64,000 nucleotides of DNA, from positions 168,787 through 232,786 of the forward strand of contig PAPV01000004.1 of NCBI GenBank assembly GCA_002709075.1, read 5' to 3'. This document shows, piece by piece, positions 29,612 through 39,864 of the stretch (position 1 is its first letter; the number at the start of each line of letters is the position of its first letter). The position numbers and the translations under genes are program-made. Origin of the DNA: Rhodospirillaceae bacterium. Its GTDB lineage: Bacteria > Pseudomonadota > Alphaproteobacteria > MPNO01 > UBA2964. The notes under the pieces were generated by a model that was given only the letters and a program-made list of their open reading frames with translations, was not told the DNA's origin and made no database searches.

Positions 29612-30249
29612 ACGTAGTAGTAATTGATTATGGATCCGGGAACTTGCGCTCTGCTGCTAAGGCATTGGAAGTTGCAGCTGGAATAGCAGGAAAGAGTGTT
29701 TCAGTAATTATTAGTTCAAATCCTGATGTGTTGAGGAAAGCGGATAAGGTTGTTCTTCCGGGACAAGGTGCATTTGGTGATAGCATGAGGGGCTTGACAG
29801 ATCGTTCAGGTTTGTTGGACTCATTGAACGATGCCATTCATAACCGCGCTGTGCCATTCTTAGGAATATGCGTAGGGATGCAACTTATGTCCGTAGGAGG
29901 ATTGGAACACGGATACCATAAAGGTCTGGGTTGGTTTAGTGGGACAGTGCGGCGCATGTGTCCCAAAGACCAAAAGTTCAAAATACCGCATATGGGCTGG
30001 AATGACATTTTTATTAATAAACCTCACCCGATTTTAAGCGGAGTTAAATCAGGAACAGACTGTTATTTTGTTCATTCTTTTGCGTACGAAACCGCAAATA
30101 GTGATGAGGTAATTGCCTGTACTGACTATGGAGGAACCATTACGGCGGCAATCGCAAAAGAAAATATGGCTGGAATGCAATTTCACCCTGATAAGAGTCA
30201 AGCGGTTGGCATACAGATTTTAGCAAACTTTATCGTTTGGAAACCATAA
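29608..30249 (+). CDS. hisH: Imidazole glycerol phosphate synthase subunit HisH
   Basis: VVIDYGSGNLRSAAKALE; FLGICVGMQLM; MQFHPDKSQ. Confidence 0.97.
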   Translation: MNVVVIDYGSGNLRSAAKALEVAAGIAGKSVSVIISSNPDVLRKADKVVLPGQGAFGDSMRGLTDRSGLLDSLNDAIHNRAVPFLGICVGMQLMSVGGLEHGYHKGLGWFSGTVRRMCPKDQKFKIPHMGWNDIFINKPHPILSGVKSGTDCYFVHSFAYETANSDEVIACTDYGGTITAAIAKENMAGMQFHPDKSQAVGIQILANFIVWKP

Positions 30250-30302
30250 CTTTTTATTTAGTAATAACCATTAAAGTCCAAGCGAAAAAATAAAGGTAAA
30301 AA

Positions 30303-31034
30303 ATGATTTTGTTCCCCGCAATAGATCTTAAAGACGGATGCTGTGTCAGACTTTTAAGAGGTGATTTAAACCGCGCAACGATATTTAATGTCAAGCCTGA
30401 AGAACAAGCACGAGACTTTGCGAACCAGGGATTTGAATGGCTTCATTTGGTTGATCTCAATGGGGCAGTTGAAGGGGCCTCTGTAAACAGTGAAGCGGTT
30501 TCTGCTGTTTTAAAAGCAACTGATTTGCCAGTACAGCTTGGGGGTGGAATTCGCACTCGAGCTGCGTTAGATCGTTGGATGGACTCTGGAGTTCAGCGTG
30601 TTGTGATTGGCACTGCAGCTTTGGCCGATCCGGACTTCGCACTAAAAGCCTGTGAGGAGTACCCTGGTCGTATAGTGATTGCTATTGATTCGAGAAACGG
30701 TCACGTTTCAGTGGAAGGATGGACAAAAGATTCTCATGTCCGGGCGCTTGATCTCGCATTAAAATTTGAACACAGTGGAGCGGCATCAATTTTGTACACA
30801 GATATAAATCGTGATGGAGCTATGGTCGGAGTAAACGTTGAAGCAACTGTTGATTTGGCATTTGCTGTTACAACACCGGTTATTGCTTCTGGAGGCGTTT
30901 CAAGTATTCAAGATCTCATTGAATTGAAATCGAACGAAAAAGTTGGGCTGGAAGGAGTTATTTGTGGTCGTGCCCTTTATGATGGGCGGATTGATCCGGA
31001 AAAAGCATTGGGAATCTTCAAGGATGAAACTTAA
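30303..31034 (+). CDS. hisA: Phosphoribosylformimino-AICAR isomerase
   Basis: [37 protein letters not shown]. Confidence 0.98.
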   Translation: MILFPAIDLKDGCCVRLLRGDLNRATIFNVKPEEQARDFANQGFEWLHLVDLNGAVEGASVNSEAVSAVLKATDLPVQLGGGIRTRAALDRWMDSGVQRVVIGTAALADPDFALKACEEYPGRIVIAIDSRNGHVSVEGWTKDSHVRALDLALKFEHSGAASILYTDINRDGAMVGVNVEATVDLAFAVTTPVIASGGVSSIQDLIELKSNEKVGLEGVICGRALYDGRIDPEKALGIFKDET

Positions 31035-31804
31035 TGTTAAAAATGCGTATTATACCTTGTCTTGATGTTAAGAACGGTAGAACAGTAAAAGGTGTTAATT
31101 TTGTTGATTTGATAGATGCCGGTAATCCAGTTGAACAAGCTCAAATTTATGATAAAGCCGGCGCAGATGAACTTTGTTTTTTGGATATTACAGCTTCTTC
31201 CGAAAACCGTGAAACACTCTTCGATGCTGTAAGCAAAACAGCAGAACAATGTTTTATGCCTCTTACTGTTGGTGGAGGCGTCCGTTCGTTAGCAGATATA
31301 AGGAAACTCCTTCTCGCAGGCGCAGATAAGGTATCCATAAACACTGCTGCAGTTCGCGATCCAAATTTTGTTGGTGAAGCAGCTAATAAATTTGGTTCTC
31401 AATGTACTGTGGTGGCAATTGATGCAAAACAAGTAAGCTCCGGTAAATGGGAAATCTATACTCACGGCGGTCGTGAGGCTACAGGAATAGATGCAGTTGC
31501 TTGGGCATGTGAAATGGAAAAACTTGGGGCGGGGGAAATACTTCTCACCTCAATGGACCGTGATGGGACGCGTTCTGGATTTGATCTAGAGCTAACTCGA
31601 TCCGTTTCAGATAGTGTTGGTGTTCCAGTAATTGCGTCTGGTGGAGTGGGTACATTAGAACACTTGGTTGACGGTATAAAGATAGGCCATGCAACAGCGG
31701 TTTTGGCGGCTTCAATATTTCATTTTGGTGAATATTCGATCGAAGAAGCAAAAGCATATTTTGCGAAATGTGGAATTGCGGTACGACCGATATTAGAAAA
31801 GTAA
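31034..31804 (+). CDS. hisF: Imidazole glycerol phosphate synthase subunit HisF
   Basis: [32 protein letters not shown]. Confidence 0.98.
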   Translation: MLKMRIIPCLDVKNGRTVKGVNFVDLIDAGNPVEQAQIYDKAGADELCFLDITASSENRETLFDAVSKTAEQCFMPLTVGGGVRSLADIRKLLLAGADKVSINTAAVRDPNFVGEAANKFGSQCTVVAIDAKQVSSGKWEIYTHGGREATGIDAVAWACEMEKLGAGEILLTSMDRDGTRSGFDLELTRSVSDSVGVPVIASGGVGTLEHLVDGIKIGHATAVLAASIFHFGEYSIEEAKAYFAKCGIAVRPILEK

Positions 31805-31839
31805 TACAGTCCCGTGTTTCCTATTTCTGAACTTAGGGT

Positions 31840-32184
31840 ATGAAAATGAATCACAAATTAGAAACTTCAGAAGATGTTTTAGATAAACTTTTTACCGTAA
31901 TTTGCTCTCGACGGGAAAATGAGACAAAAGGATCATACACCAGTACCTTGTTTGAGGGGGGGCAGCAACTCATCGCAAGAAAAGTTGGTGAGGAGGCAAT
32001 TGAATGCGTGGTAGCCGGCCTTTCGGGTACAAAAAAAGAAATTATCTCAGAAAGTTCTGATCTATTATTTCATTTAATGGTCTTATGGTCAAATTCTGGA
32101 ATTTTGCCAAAGGATGTTTGGGAAGAACTTACTCGGCGGCAGGGAATATCGGGACTGGTTGAAAAAAAATCACGCAGTAGTTAG
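31840..32184 (+). CDS. hisE: Phosphoribosyl-ATP pyrophosphatase
   Basis: SYTSTLFEGGQQLIARKVGEEAIECVVAGL; ESSDLLFHLMVLW. Confidence 0.95.
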   Translation: MKMNHKLETSEDVLDKLFTVICSRRENETKGSYTSTLFEGGQQLIARKVGEEAIECVVAGLSGTKKEIISESSDLLFHLMVLWSNSGILPKDVWEELTRRQGISGLVEKKSRSS

Positions 32185-32196
32185 GGGGTAGAGGTA

Positions 32197-32580
32197 ATGA
32201 AGTCTTATGACAGCAAAAATATCTTTGCAAAAATTTTAAGCAATGAAATTGCTTGCAAAAAAGTTCTTGAGACGGAGTATGCTTTAGCATTCCAAGATAT
32301 AAAACCACAAGCTCCAATTCATGTTTTGGTAATTCCGAAAGGGTCATATGTTTCTATAGATGATTTTTTACAATGTGCGACTTCTGAGGAAATACAAGAT
32401 TTCTGGCATGCTGTAGGTGAGGTTGCTCGCAAGCTTAAGCTAACAGAGTCTGGATACAGAGTATTAACAAACAGTGGCCCCAATGCACATCAAGAGGTGA
32501 TGCATTTTCATGTTCACATCCTTGGAGGTCGTCCATTGGGTCCAATGCTTGAGGGTGGTGATACGCCGCTTATTTCATAA
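32197..32580 (+). CDS. HIT family protein (histidine triad nucleotide-binding)
   Basis: YALAFQDIKPQAPIHVLVIPKGSYVSIDDF; MHFHVHILGGRPLG. Confidence 0.95.
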   Translation: MKSYDSKNIFAKILSNEIACKKVLETEYALAFQDIKPQAPIHVLVIPKGSYVSIDDFLQCATSEEIQDFWHAVGEVARKLKLTESGYRVLTNSGPNAHQEVMHFHVHILGGRPLGPMLEGGDTPLIS

Positions 32581-32602
32581 TAATCTTTAAGATTGAAGAA
32601 TA

Positions 32603-33778
32603 ATGATTTTAAATCATGTAACTGTTCTATCTATTATCCTTTTTTTATCTAATTTTAGTTTCGCACAGACTTACGTATTTACTGAACAAGGGTTGGCGTT
32701 AGAAATGTCGGGTGGGGCCGTTTTAGTCTATGACATACCACCCAAATATAACGTTGAGCCAACATACCCGGTTCTTTTTCCAAAACAGAGTTCAAACGTT
32801 CGGGCATTATCTGAAGAAAGCAAGGGACAGAAGAAGTCATTAAGAGGTGTCGTGGGATTAGACAGCCAATCTCACATAAAAAATGAAACGAAAATAAGCA
32901 CGCCTAAATATTTAGACCCTGTTGATAGAAATCCTATCGAAAATAATATTTTTATCAGAGAAAAAAATAATTTTCGAGAGAGAACGATGAAAAATAAATT
33001 TGATCAACAATATATTGACGGTATCTATCTTTTTAATAAAACATATATCTCAAGTTGGCCTGTCAACATTCAAAAATTTGTTACAGCCCCGTCCAGATGG
33101 GATAGGAATGATTGGTTACTTTCTGCGTCTGTTGCCGGGTCTCTTGGAATTTTGATGGTCTTGGATAAAAGAATAAAGAATTTCTGGCAGACAGATCTAC
33201 GGCATTCAGATATTGACAGCTTTCTAGGTTATGCAGAACCTTTTGGTGATACGAATCTGATATTAGCAGGATCATTGGGAACTTATATGGTTTCTGAGTT
33301 GTTAAACGCTAAACGTGAAAAGAGTGCATCGCTTATGTTATTTCAAGCGGTTACGCTTGGTTCTGCACTGGGAGAGGGTTTAAAGCGGGTGTCTGGTCGC
33401 ACTCGCCCTTCAGGCACAAATTCCAATCCACACCCTAATAGTACAGATTTTAACGGATTTGATAGTGGTAATAACGATGCATTTCCATCAGGTCATTCAA
33501 TCGTTAGTTTCGCTACGGCGACTGTAGTTTCAGAAACTTATAAAGACGATTATGCATGGGTACCATGGTTGGCGTATCCATCAGCGTCTTTGGTTGCTGC
33601 TCATCGTATAAATGACAACAGACATTGGGCATCTGACGTCGTATTTGGTGCAATATTAGGGCATTTGATTGCAAAGTTAGTAGTAAAAAATAACGTATTT
33701 TGGTCTAATAAAAATCTGAGTTTATACCCAATGAATTTGCAAAATGGTGGAGGGGTTGGGGTAAGTTTTCGCTACTGA
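32603..33778 (+). CDS. PAP2 superfamily phosphatase with signal peptide and N-terminal extension
   Basis: KRVSGRTRPSGTNSNPHPN; DAFPSGHSIVSFATATV; HRINDNRHWASDVVFGAILG - the three PAP2 phosphatase motifs. Confidence 0.88.
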   Translation: MILNHVTVLSIILFLSNFSFAQTYVFTEQGLALEMSGGAVLVYDIPPKYNVEPTYPVLFPKQSSNVRALSEESKGQKKSLRGVVGLDSQSHIKNETKISTPKYLDPVDRNPIENNIFIREKNNFRERTMKNKFDQQYIDGIYLFNKTYISSWPVNIQKFVTAPSRWDRNDWLLSASVAGSLGILMVLDKRIKNFWQTDLRHSDIDSFLGYAEPFGDTNLILAGSLGTYMVSELLNAKREKSASLMLFQAVTLGSALGEGLKRVSGRTRPSGTNSNPHPNSTDFNGFDSGNNDAFPSGHSIVSFATATVVSETYKDDYAWVPWLAYPSASLVAAHRINDNRHWASDVVFGAILGHLIAKLVVKNNVFWSNKNLSLYPMNLQNGGGVGVSFRY

Positions 33779-33848
33779 TATAAAATTTGATGTTGAGATA
33801 TGGGGTTCTATATTTCTTTCTTTGTAAGTAAATTTACGTTAATAAACT

Positions 33849-34817
33849 TCATTTCAATTGTTTCCCTGCTTTAATTTCACCAATTCTCAACTCGACAGAG
33901 TTCCAAAACATTTTTTCGATGTTTATTCCATTTAATCGATTAATTTCTTGAATTCCAGTGGGACTAGTTACGTTGATTTCAGTTAGATAATCACCAATCA
34001 CGTCTATACCTACAAAAAACAGTCCGCGTTCAGATAAATCTGGGCCAATAGCTTCGCATATTTTTCTTTCCCTTTGAGTTAGACTTGTCTTTTGTGCCTC
34101 ACCTCCTGTATGAAAGTTTGCACGGATTTCTCCTTCCGACGGAACTCGCAAAACACCGCCGACTGGTTTTCCGTCAATTAAAATTATTCGTTTATCGCCT
34201 TTTCGAACATCAGGAATGTATAACTGCGTGATTATCGGTTCTCTGTATTTCTCGGCAAACATCTCCAGCAATGCGGTCAGATTTTCATCTTGCGGTTTGA
34301 TGTGAAATATCTCTTTTCCACCGTTTCCGTAAAGTGGCTTAATAACTATGTCTTGATATTTCTTAACAAATTCACGAATTGATTGTCTATCTGAAGATAT
34401 CAATGTTGGTGGAATAAAATCTTTAAACTGAGTAACCAAAATTTTCTCTGGCGCATTTCTTACGTGTGCCGGATCATTTATTACGAGCGTTCTGGGATGA
34501 ACTTTTTCGAGAAAATGAGTGGCGGTTATATAAGCCATATCAAATGGAGGATCTTGACGCATCAGAACGACATCTAATTCCGCAAGATTTATCTTTTCTT
34601 CTTCTCCAAGCGTAAAATGATTGTCTTTGACAAAACGAACCTCTAAAGGTCTTGCCCGCGCAACAATTTCTCCATCAAGAAAGCTCAATCGATCTGGAGT
34701 GTAGTAAAATAACTTATGACCTCTAGACTGCGCCTCAACCGCCAGGATAAAACTGCTATCTGCGTATATGTCAATGCACTCAATTGGGTCCATTTGGATA
34801 GCTATAGTTAAGGGCAT
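33849..34817 (-). CDS. gshB: Glutathione synthetase
   Basis: IAIQMDPIECIDIYADSSFILAVEAQSRGHKLFYY; VIKPLYGNGGKEIFHI; ATP-grasp. Confidence 0.97.
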   Translation of the reverse strand: MPLTIAIQMDPIECIDIYADSSFILAVEAQSRGHKLFYYTPDRLSFLDGEIVARARPLEVRFVKDNHFTLGEEEKINLAELDVVLMRQDPPFDMAYITATHFLEKVHPRTLVINDPAHVRNAPEKILVTQFKDFIPPTLISSDRQSIREFVKKYQDIVIKPLYGNGGKEIFHIKPQDENLTALLEMFAEKYREPIITQLYIPDVRKGDKRIILIDGKPVGGVLRVPSEGEIRANFHTGGEAQKTSLTQRERKICEAIGPDLSERGLFFVGIDVIGDYLTEINVTSPTGIQEINRLNGINIEKMFWNSVELRIGEIKAGKQLK

Positions 34818-34895
34818 GAATAAATCTCAATCGAGTTTAAAAAAAATACTGTTTACAATCTGTTTGGTCCCATAGTTCAATTTGTCAGTTTCTGC

Positions 34896-35160
34896 TTAAT
34901 TGGTGAATTTCTCAAGGGCTTCTTTTTCTCGTATTAAGTTTCCCCGCTGAATATAACAGATACCAGTTCTTTGAAGAAACGTGGTTTTAATTATTGAAAC
35001 CGTAAGAATGCTTTTTAGGATTTCTTCCGCGCAATTGAGATTTCACTCCGATATTGCTCTAAGCTTGATGTTGTTTATAAGTCGAATTATAATATAACTA
35101 TTAGCTCCACTTGAAAAATAAGTCAGCAATCAAATTACATCGCCTTGTGATACCGTTATT
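34896..35160 (-). pseudogene. yraN: Probable decayed yraN (UPF0102) gene
   Basis: Minus-strand frames read ITRRCNLIADLFFKWS (cf. GRRAEWLAALFLRLKGY), ANSYIIIRLINN, SEISIARKKS (cf. GEIDLIARKG), SILTVSIIKTTF (cf. TLVFVEVKTR) in correct order but split by frameshifts/stops; between rsmI and gshB where yraN is expected. Confidence 0.5.
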
Positions 35161-35333
35161 ATAAGGATTATGCTCAACCGTGACTATCTGATGATTATCG
35201 AAAAAGAAAATGACTCGGAAAATTTATACCTTCCGCCAACCAACCTATACATGTAGTTGCGTGTAGATAAATTATGGCAAGAGTCACATGAAGCAGTTCT
35301 GTTTGTCGGTGACAAACATCAAGTTTACATTTT

Positions 35334-35585
35334 TCATATCATCGTATTTGATATAGCACCTTGATACTGATATTGGTTTACAACAATTGCCAGAAGTGCT
35401 TTCGCACAGTCTTCAACGATATTTTCTTGTAAGGTGATTGTAAAACGGTGGACGCTGGAGTTAATATCCTTGGGGGTGTACGATACAACCCAATTCGTGT
35501 GGCTGTAATTTAACGTGGCGGATATTAATGCTGCCTCTGAAAGATCAATGTCTAAATCAGGCTGAGCATAATTTATAAAGATCAT
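35334..35585 (-). CDS. Hypothetical 83-aa protein
   Basis: Open frame without recognisable domain; may be spurious or a remnant. Confidence 0.25.
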   Translation of the reverse strand: MIFINYAQPDLDIDLSEAALISATLNYSHTNWVVSYTPKDINSSVHRFTITLQENIVEDCAKALLAIVVNQYQYQGAISNTMI

Positions 35586-35609
35586 TTAAAAGATTTTTAT
35601 CATTACTCA

Positions 35610-36233
35610 TTACTTAGAAGCCGGTATCAGCTTTCTCATACGCATGGGATCAGTTTTCAGAATTATGTGATTAACAATTTGGCGCACAGATTTTATATTT
35701 CTTGCATGCCCCACTACGCGGTCTATTTCCGATTGGCTTTGTGCAATTCCTATTAAATAGATAATGCCATCAACGGTATTTGTAGCGAAATTAATCGAAA
35801 GAATGGAGCTATCTAAAACTAATTTATTCGCTAAGCTTAGATTAATAAAGTTGTCCTGAAGTACATTACGCTTAATTTTTGTTACTCGTAATTCATTCAA
35901 AATTTTTCTGACGCCTGCACTCCGCCTCACCGTATTTTCTATCATATTGCGTTCCATCTCAGAGGAAACAGAGCCAGTTATCAAAACTCGTCCCTCATAG
36001 ACTATTGTATTTATATTTGGAAAAAGATATTTGTGTTTTTTTAGAAAAAGTGCTGTTATATTTGCTTTTGTTCCTAGATCACTGGCAACAACCTCAAACC
36101 CGCGCTCTTCTTGCATAGCGGTGGTAGCAGCTGCGCCCAATCCAATAATCGGACTGGTGCATCCGGATATAATGCATTGGCAGCATAGAACTAACAAGAT
36201 GTGTAATACGATCAAACGTCTGTGATTATGCAT
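35610..36233 (-). CDS. BON-domain lipoprotein
   Basis: Lipobox CIISGC; two BON-like repeats (INTIVYEGRVLITGSVSSEMERNMIENTVRRSAGVRKILNEL; VDGIIYLIGIAQSQSEIDRVVGHARNIKSVRQIVNHI). Confidence 0.9.
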   Translation of the reverse strand: MHNHRRLIVLHILLVLCCQCIISGCTSPIIGLGAAATTAMQEERGFEVVASDLGTKANITALFLKKHKYLFPNINTIVYEGRVLITGSVSSEMERNMIENTVRRSAGVRKILNELRVTKIKRNVLQDNFINLSLANKLVLDSSILSINFATNTVDGIIYLIGIAQSQSEIDRVVGHARNIKSVRQIVNHIILKTDPMRMRKLIPASK

Positions 36234-36358
36234 GTTTGAACAATTATATGATTTTATCGTAATGTTAAAAAGTTAAATTATACCTTCTATAGTCTGATCA
36301 TTCTGTTTCTTGTTTTCCGGTTAAGATCAAAATAATGACTTTAAGATAAACTTTGAGA

Positions 36359-37291
36359 TTAATTAGTTTTTAAGGTGCTGACATCAACTTTGCTCTTTAG
36401 TGTTAGGGCTCGAGCATAAATTGTCTTACGTTTTATGCCCGTTTTTAATGCAACTGCTGCGGTTGCGTCACGCACGCTCATATTTTTAAGTTCTTTCTTT
36501 AACATGATGTCAATTTCTTCTAGGCTGTGTTTGATTGGTGATCTGGAAGGTCCAACCATAACAACAATTTCGCCTCTAATTCGTGGGCCGTCAGCTATCT
36601 CTTTGGCCAGCACTCCAAGCTCGCCGCGTCTAATTTCTTCAAATCGCTTGGTTAGCTCGCGAGATATAACTGCTTGCCTGGTCTCATATATGTCAACCAT
36701 ATCAGCAAGACTTGATGCGAGCCGATTTGCTGTCTCATAGAAGACAAGAGTTGATGGAACGTATCTTATCGCAGATAGTACCTTTCGACGTGCGATAGGT
36801 TTAGCAGGTAAAAAACCTGCGAAAAAGAATTGGTTTGTTGGAAGACCCGAGCTGGCGAGGGCTGTCAACACAGCGCTTGCACCGGGCACTGCGATGATTG
36901 GTATATTGCATTCTTGGGCGGCTTTGATCAGCCTATATCCGGGATCTGATATGGTAGGTGTTCCAGCATCTGATACGAGCGCTACAATTTTTCCATTTTC
37001 TAAATTCGTAATGATATTTGGAAGAACCTTTCTGGAGTTGTAATCGTGATAAGCTTCGGTCGACGTTTCTATAGAAAAAACTTTTTTCAATTTAGCCGTT
37101 ACTCGGGTATCTTCGCACAGGATAATATCAGCAGACCTCAAAGTTACTAGAGCTCTTAGGCTTATATCAGCTAAATTCCCGATCGGTGTCGCAACAATAT
37201 GAAGACCTTGCTCAACCTTTGTGCGCTCAAGTATACTCACCATCGTCTCAGAAACAGACTTTTTCCAAATTTCATTAAAAGAAGCACTCAA
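36359..37291 (-). CDS. rsmI: 16S rRNA (cytidine1402-2'-O)-methyltransferase
   Basis: GLHIVATPIGNLADISLRALVTLRSADIILCEDTR; VSDAGTPTISDPGYRLI. Confidence 0.96.
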   Translation of the reverse strand: MSASFNEIWKKSVSETMVSILERTKVEQGLHIVATPIGNLADISLRALVTLRSADIILCEDTRVTAKLKKVFSIETSTEAYHDYNSRKVLPNIITNLENGKIVALVSDAGTPTISDPGYRLIKAAQECNIPIIAVPGASAVLTALASSGLPTNQFFFAGFLPAKPIARRKVLSAIRYVPSTLVFYETANRLASSLADMVDIYETRQAVISRELTKRFEEIRRGELGVLAKEIADGPRIRGEIVVMVGPSRSPIKHSLEEIDIMLKKELKNMSVRDATAAVALKTGIKRKTIYARALTLKSKVDVSTLKTN

Positions 37292-38703
37292 TGCGCAAAA
37301 ACCCCCTTAATAAAATCATACAATCTTTCAGGCCAGCTGTCTTCATGGCATTGAGTCTAACACTTCTGTTGTTTGGTTGCATGACTTATGCGCCACGAGT
37401 ATCACAAATTTCAACATCTACTGGAGAAATAGTCTTCAAAGAGACAAAATCACGCTCTACTATCTTGAAAAAGGGAGGACCAAAATCAATCCTACCTGTA
37501 GAAAAGCCACCAATCACCAAAAGAATCCCAGAAGAAAAAATTATGTTAGTGCCTCCGGCGTATTCAAAAACCTTTGTAGGTGTTTTGCTTCCATTAACTG
37601 GAAAATTTGCACCTTTGGGACGATCTTTGCTCGATGCCATTCAACTTGCATTATTTGAGGTTGCAGAAGAAAATGTAGTGTTGTTGCCGCGTGATACAAA
37701 GGGCACGGTTGAAGGCGCTGTTTCTGCGGCACAATCTGCAATCGATGCTGGCGCTCAATTTTTAATTGGACCAGTTTTTTCTTCAGCCGCCCGAGCGGTG
37801 GCGGATCTAAAGAAAGAAAGCGGTTTGATATCAATTGCTTTCACAAATGATCGTATTGCGGCGGGTCAGAGTGCGTATATCATTGGATTAATTCCCCGTC
37901 AGCGTATTAAACGCATTGTTGGGTTTGCGATGTCTAGAGGAGTGGAGAGATTTGCAGCGCTTCTTCCTTCTAGTCCATATGGGGACTTAATTCTTGAATA
38001 TTATAAAGAAATAGTAATCCAATCTGGTGGGGTGTTTACTCGTGTCGGGCGGTATTTGCCTGGTCAACAGAAGTCAATTGTTCAGTCTGTCAAACGCCTA
38101 GGAAATTATGATGAACGAAAAATAGCTCTGGAAAATCGAAGGAAGGTATTAGAAAGTCAAATTGATGCAATATCTCAGCGCCAATTACGTAGGTTGGAGG
38201 ATTTAGAAACTTTGGGTGATGTCGACTTCGAAGCGGTATTATTAGTTGAAGATGGTCAGGCATTGACGGCGCTGGCTCCATTACTTCCATACTATGAAAT
38301 TGATACAAGAAAAGTTAGAATTCTTGGTATTTCGGATTGGGGTGCGCGGGCACTTCATCGTGAGCCAGCATTGCAAGGTGCGTGGTACGCGGCACCCTCC
38401 CGATCTCCACTAATTAAATTTTACTCAAGGTATAGAAAAATTTATGGGAGGCCTCCACATCCACTGGCATCTCTTGCTTATGATGCTGGCGCTTTGGCAT
38501 CGGTGCTCGGCGTTCAAAAACCACCAGCGTTTTCTGAAAAAGTTTTGACTAACCCACGCGGGTTTTCGGGTAGTATTGGACTATTTAGGTTTCGAAAAAA
38601 TGGTCTCGTTGAACACAATTTTTCAGTGCTTGAGGTGCGTCCGGACGGCCCCGTTGAAATAAGTAGGTCAGCCAAAAGTTTTGTGAAAGTTAGAAACAAT
38701 TAA
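37291..38703 (+). CDS. Penicillin-binding protein activator (LpoA/LppC-like periplasmic-binding lipoprotein)
   Basis: Lipobox LLLFGC; VGVLLPLTGKFAPLGRSLLDAIQLALFE; divergent from rsmI. Confidence 0.92.
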   Translation: MRKNPLNKIIQSFRPAVFMALSLTLLLFGCMTYAPRVSQISTSTGEIVFKETKSRSTILKKGGPKSILPVEKPPITKRIPEEKIMLVPPAYSKTFVGVLLPLTGKFAPLGRSLLDAIQLALFEVAEENVVLLPRDTKGTVEGAVSAAQSAIDAGAQFLIGPVFSSAARAVADLKKESGLISIAFTNDRIAAGQSAYIIGLIPRQRIKRIVGFAMSRGVERFAALLPSSPYGDLILEYYKEIVIQSGGVFTRVGRYLPGQQKSIVQSVKRLGNYDERKIALENRRKVLESQIDAISQRQLRRLEDLETLGDVDFEAVLLVEDGQALTALAPLLPYYEIDTRKVRILGISDWGARALHREPALQGAWYAAPSRSPLIKFYSRYRKIYGRPPHPLASLAYDAGALASVLGVQKPPAFSEKVLTNPRGFSGSIGLFRFRKNGLVEHNFSVLEVRPDGPVEISRSAKSFVKVRNN

Positions 38704-39857
38704 GTTAGTAAACTGGCGATTACGGTATTAAGCTTAAGCTGTCCCTCTTTGGTTGCTCGCATACCCATCTCATCCAACTCTAATAGACTGTTATCCAATA
38801 ATATTTTTAAGGTACGGGGATTAAAAATTTGTTCTAATTCACATCGAGTTTGTGCTTCAAAACGGCTCCGTTCTAATCCTTTTGTGAGCCGTAGCCCAGT
38901 CATTATTATTTCCTCGGTTCTGTCGTGGTGTGGAATAGGTTTGTAACGTCGAGTGCCATGACCGTTTTTTTTAACCGAATTTAGCCAGTTTTCCGGACTA
39001 CTTATTTGCTCAGTTTCGTAGCAGGTTTTATCAATTGTAATGCGTCCGTGTGCTCCTGGTCCAATTCCTACATAATCTGCACCTTGCCAACAATTTAAGT
39101 TGTGTCTCGACTCTGCTCCCTCTCTTGCATGGTTGGAAATTTCGTATGCTTTTAATCCTTCCTTGCTACAAATCTCATCTGTAATTTGGAACAGCTGTAT
39201 AGATTTTTCCTCATCAGGTAAGCAAAAATCACCGTCTCGAAAAGACGCAAAGAAAGATGTTCCGCGTTCTATGGTAAGCTGGTAAAGCGATACGTGTTCT
39301 GTTCCGATTGATAATGCTCTTTCTAGTTCTGTTGTCCAGGCATTTGTAGTTTGCTGAGGTCGGCCATAAATAAGATCAAATGATACCCTTTTAACAGCCT
39401 TCTGGGCGGTTTCCACCGCCGTCAATGCTTCCTTGGGGGTGTGCTTTCGTCCGAGAAAATTTAAGTCTGAACTGTTTAACGCCTGAACCCCAACAGAAAT
39501 TCTATTAATTCCAGCTTGTGCTAATTTGTTAAAGTTTTTTGTTTCAAGCCCTGTGGGATTTGCTTCTAGCGTTACTTCACAATCTATTTCTATCCCCCAT
39601 CGTAAATCGATACGGGAAATCAATTCTCCTACCAGTTCAGGAGGCATCAAAGAGGGGGTGCCGCCTCCAAAAAATATCGACGAAATATTTTTTCCAGAAG
39701 TTCGAGAAGCGTAATAATCTATTTCCATGAGGAGAGCATCTTTCCATTCACTGACATTTATATTTCTACGAACATGCGAGTTAAAATCACAGTAAGGGCA
39801 TTTGCTTTCACAAAAGGGCCAGTGAATATAGATGGCTAAGCAGTCAATGTTTGGCAC
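38700..39857 (-). CDS. hemW: Radical SAM heme chaperone HemW
   Basis: IYIHWPFCESKCPYCDFNSHVR; FFGGGTPSLMPPELV. Confidence 0.96.
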   Translation of the reverse strand: MPNIDCLAIYIHWPFCESKCPYCDFNSHVRRNINVSEWKDALLMEIDYYASRTSGKNISSIFFGGGTPSLMPPELVGELISRIDLRWGIEIDCEVTLEANPTGLETKNFNKLAQAGINRISVGVQALNSSDLNFLGRKHTPKEALTAVETAQKAVKRVSFDLIYGRPQQTTNAWTTELERALSIGTEHVSLYQLTIERGTSFFASFRDGDFCLPDEEKSIQLFQITDEICSKEGLKAYEISNHAREGAESRHNLNCWQGADYVGIGPGAHGRITIDKTCYETEQISSPENWLNSVKKNGHGTRRYKPIPHHDRTEEIIMTGLRLTKGLERSRFEAQTRCELEQIFNPRTLKILLDNSLLELDEMGMRATKEGQLKLNTVIASLLT

Positions 39858-39864
39858 TTGGATT

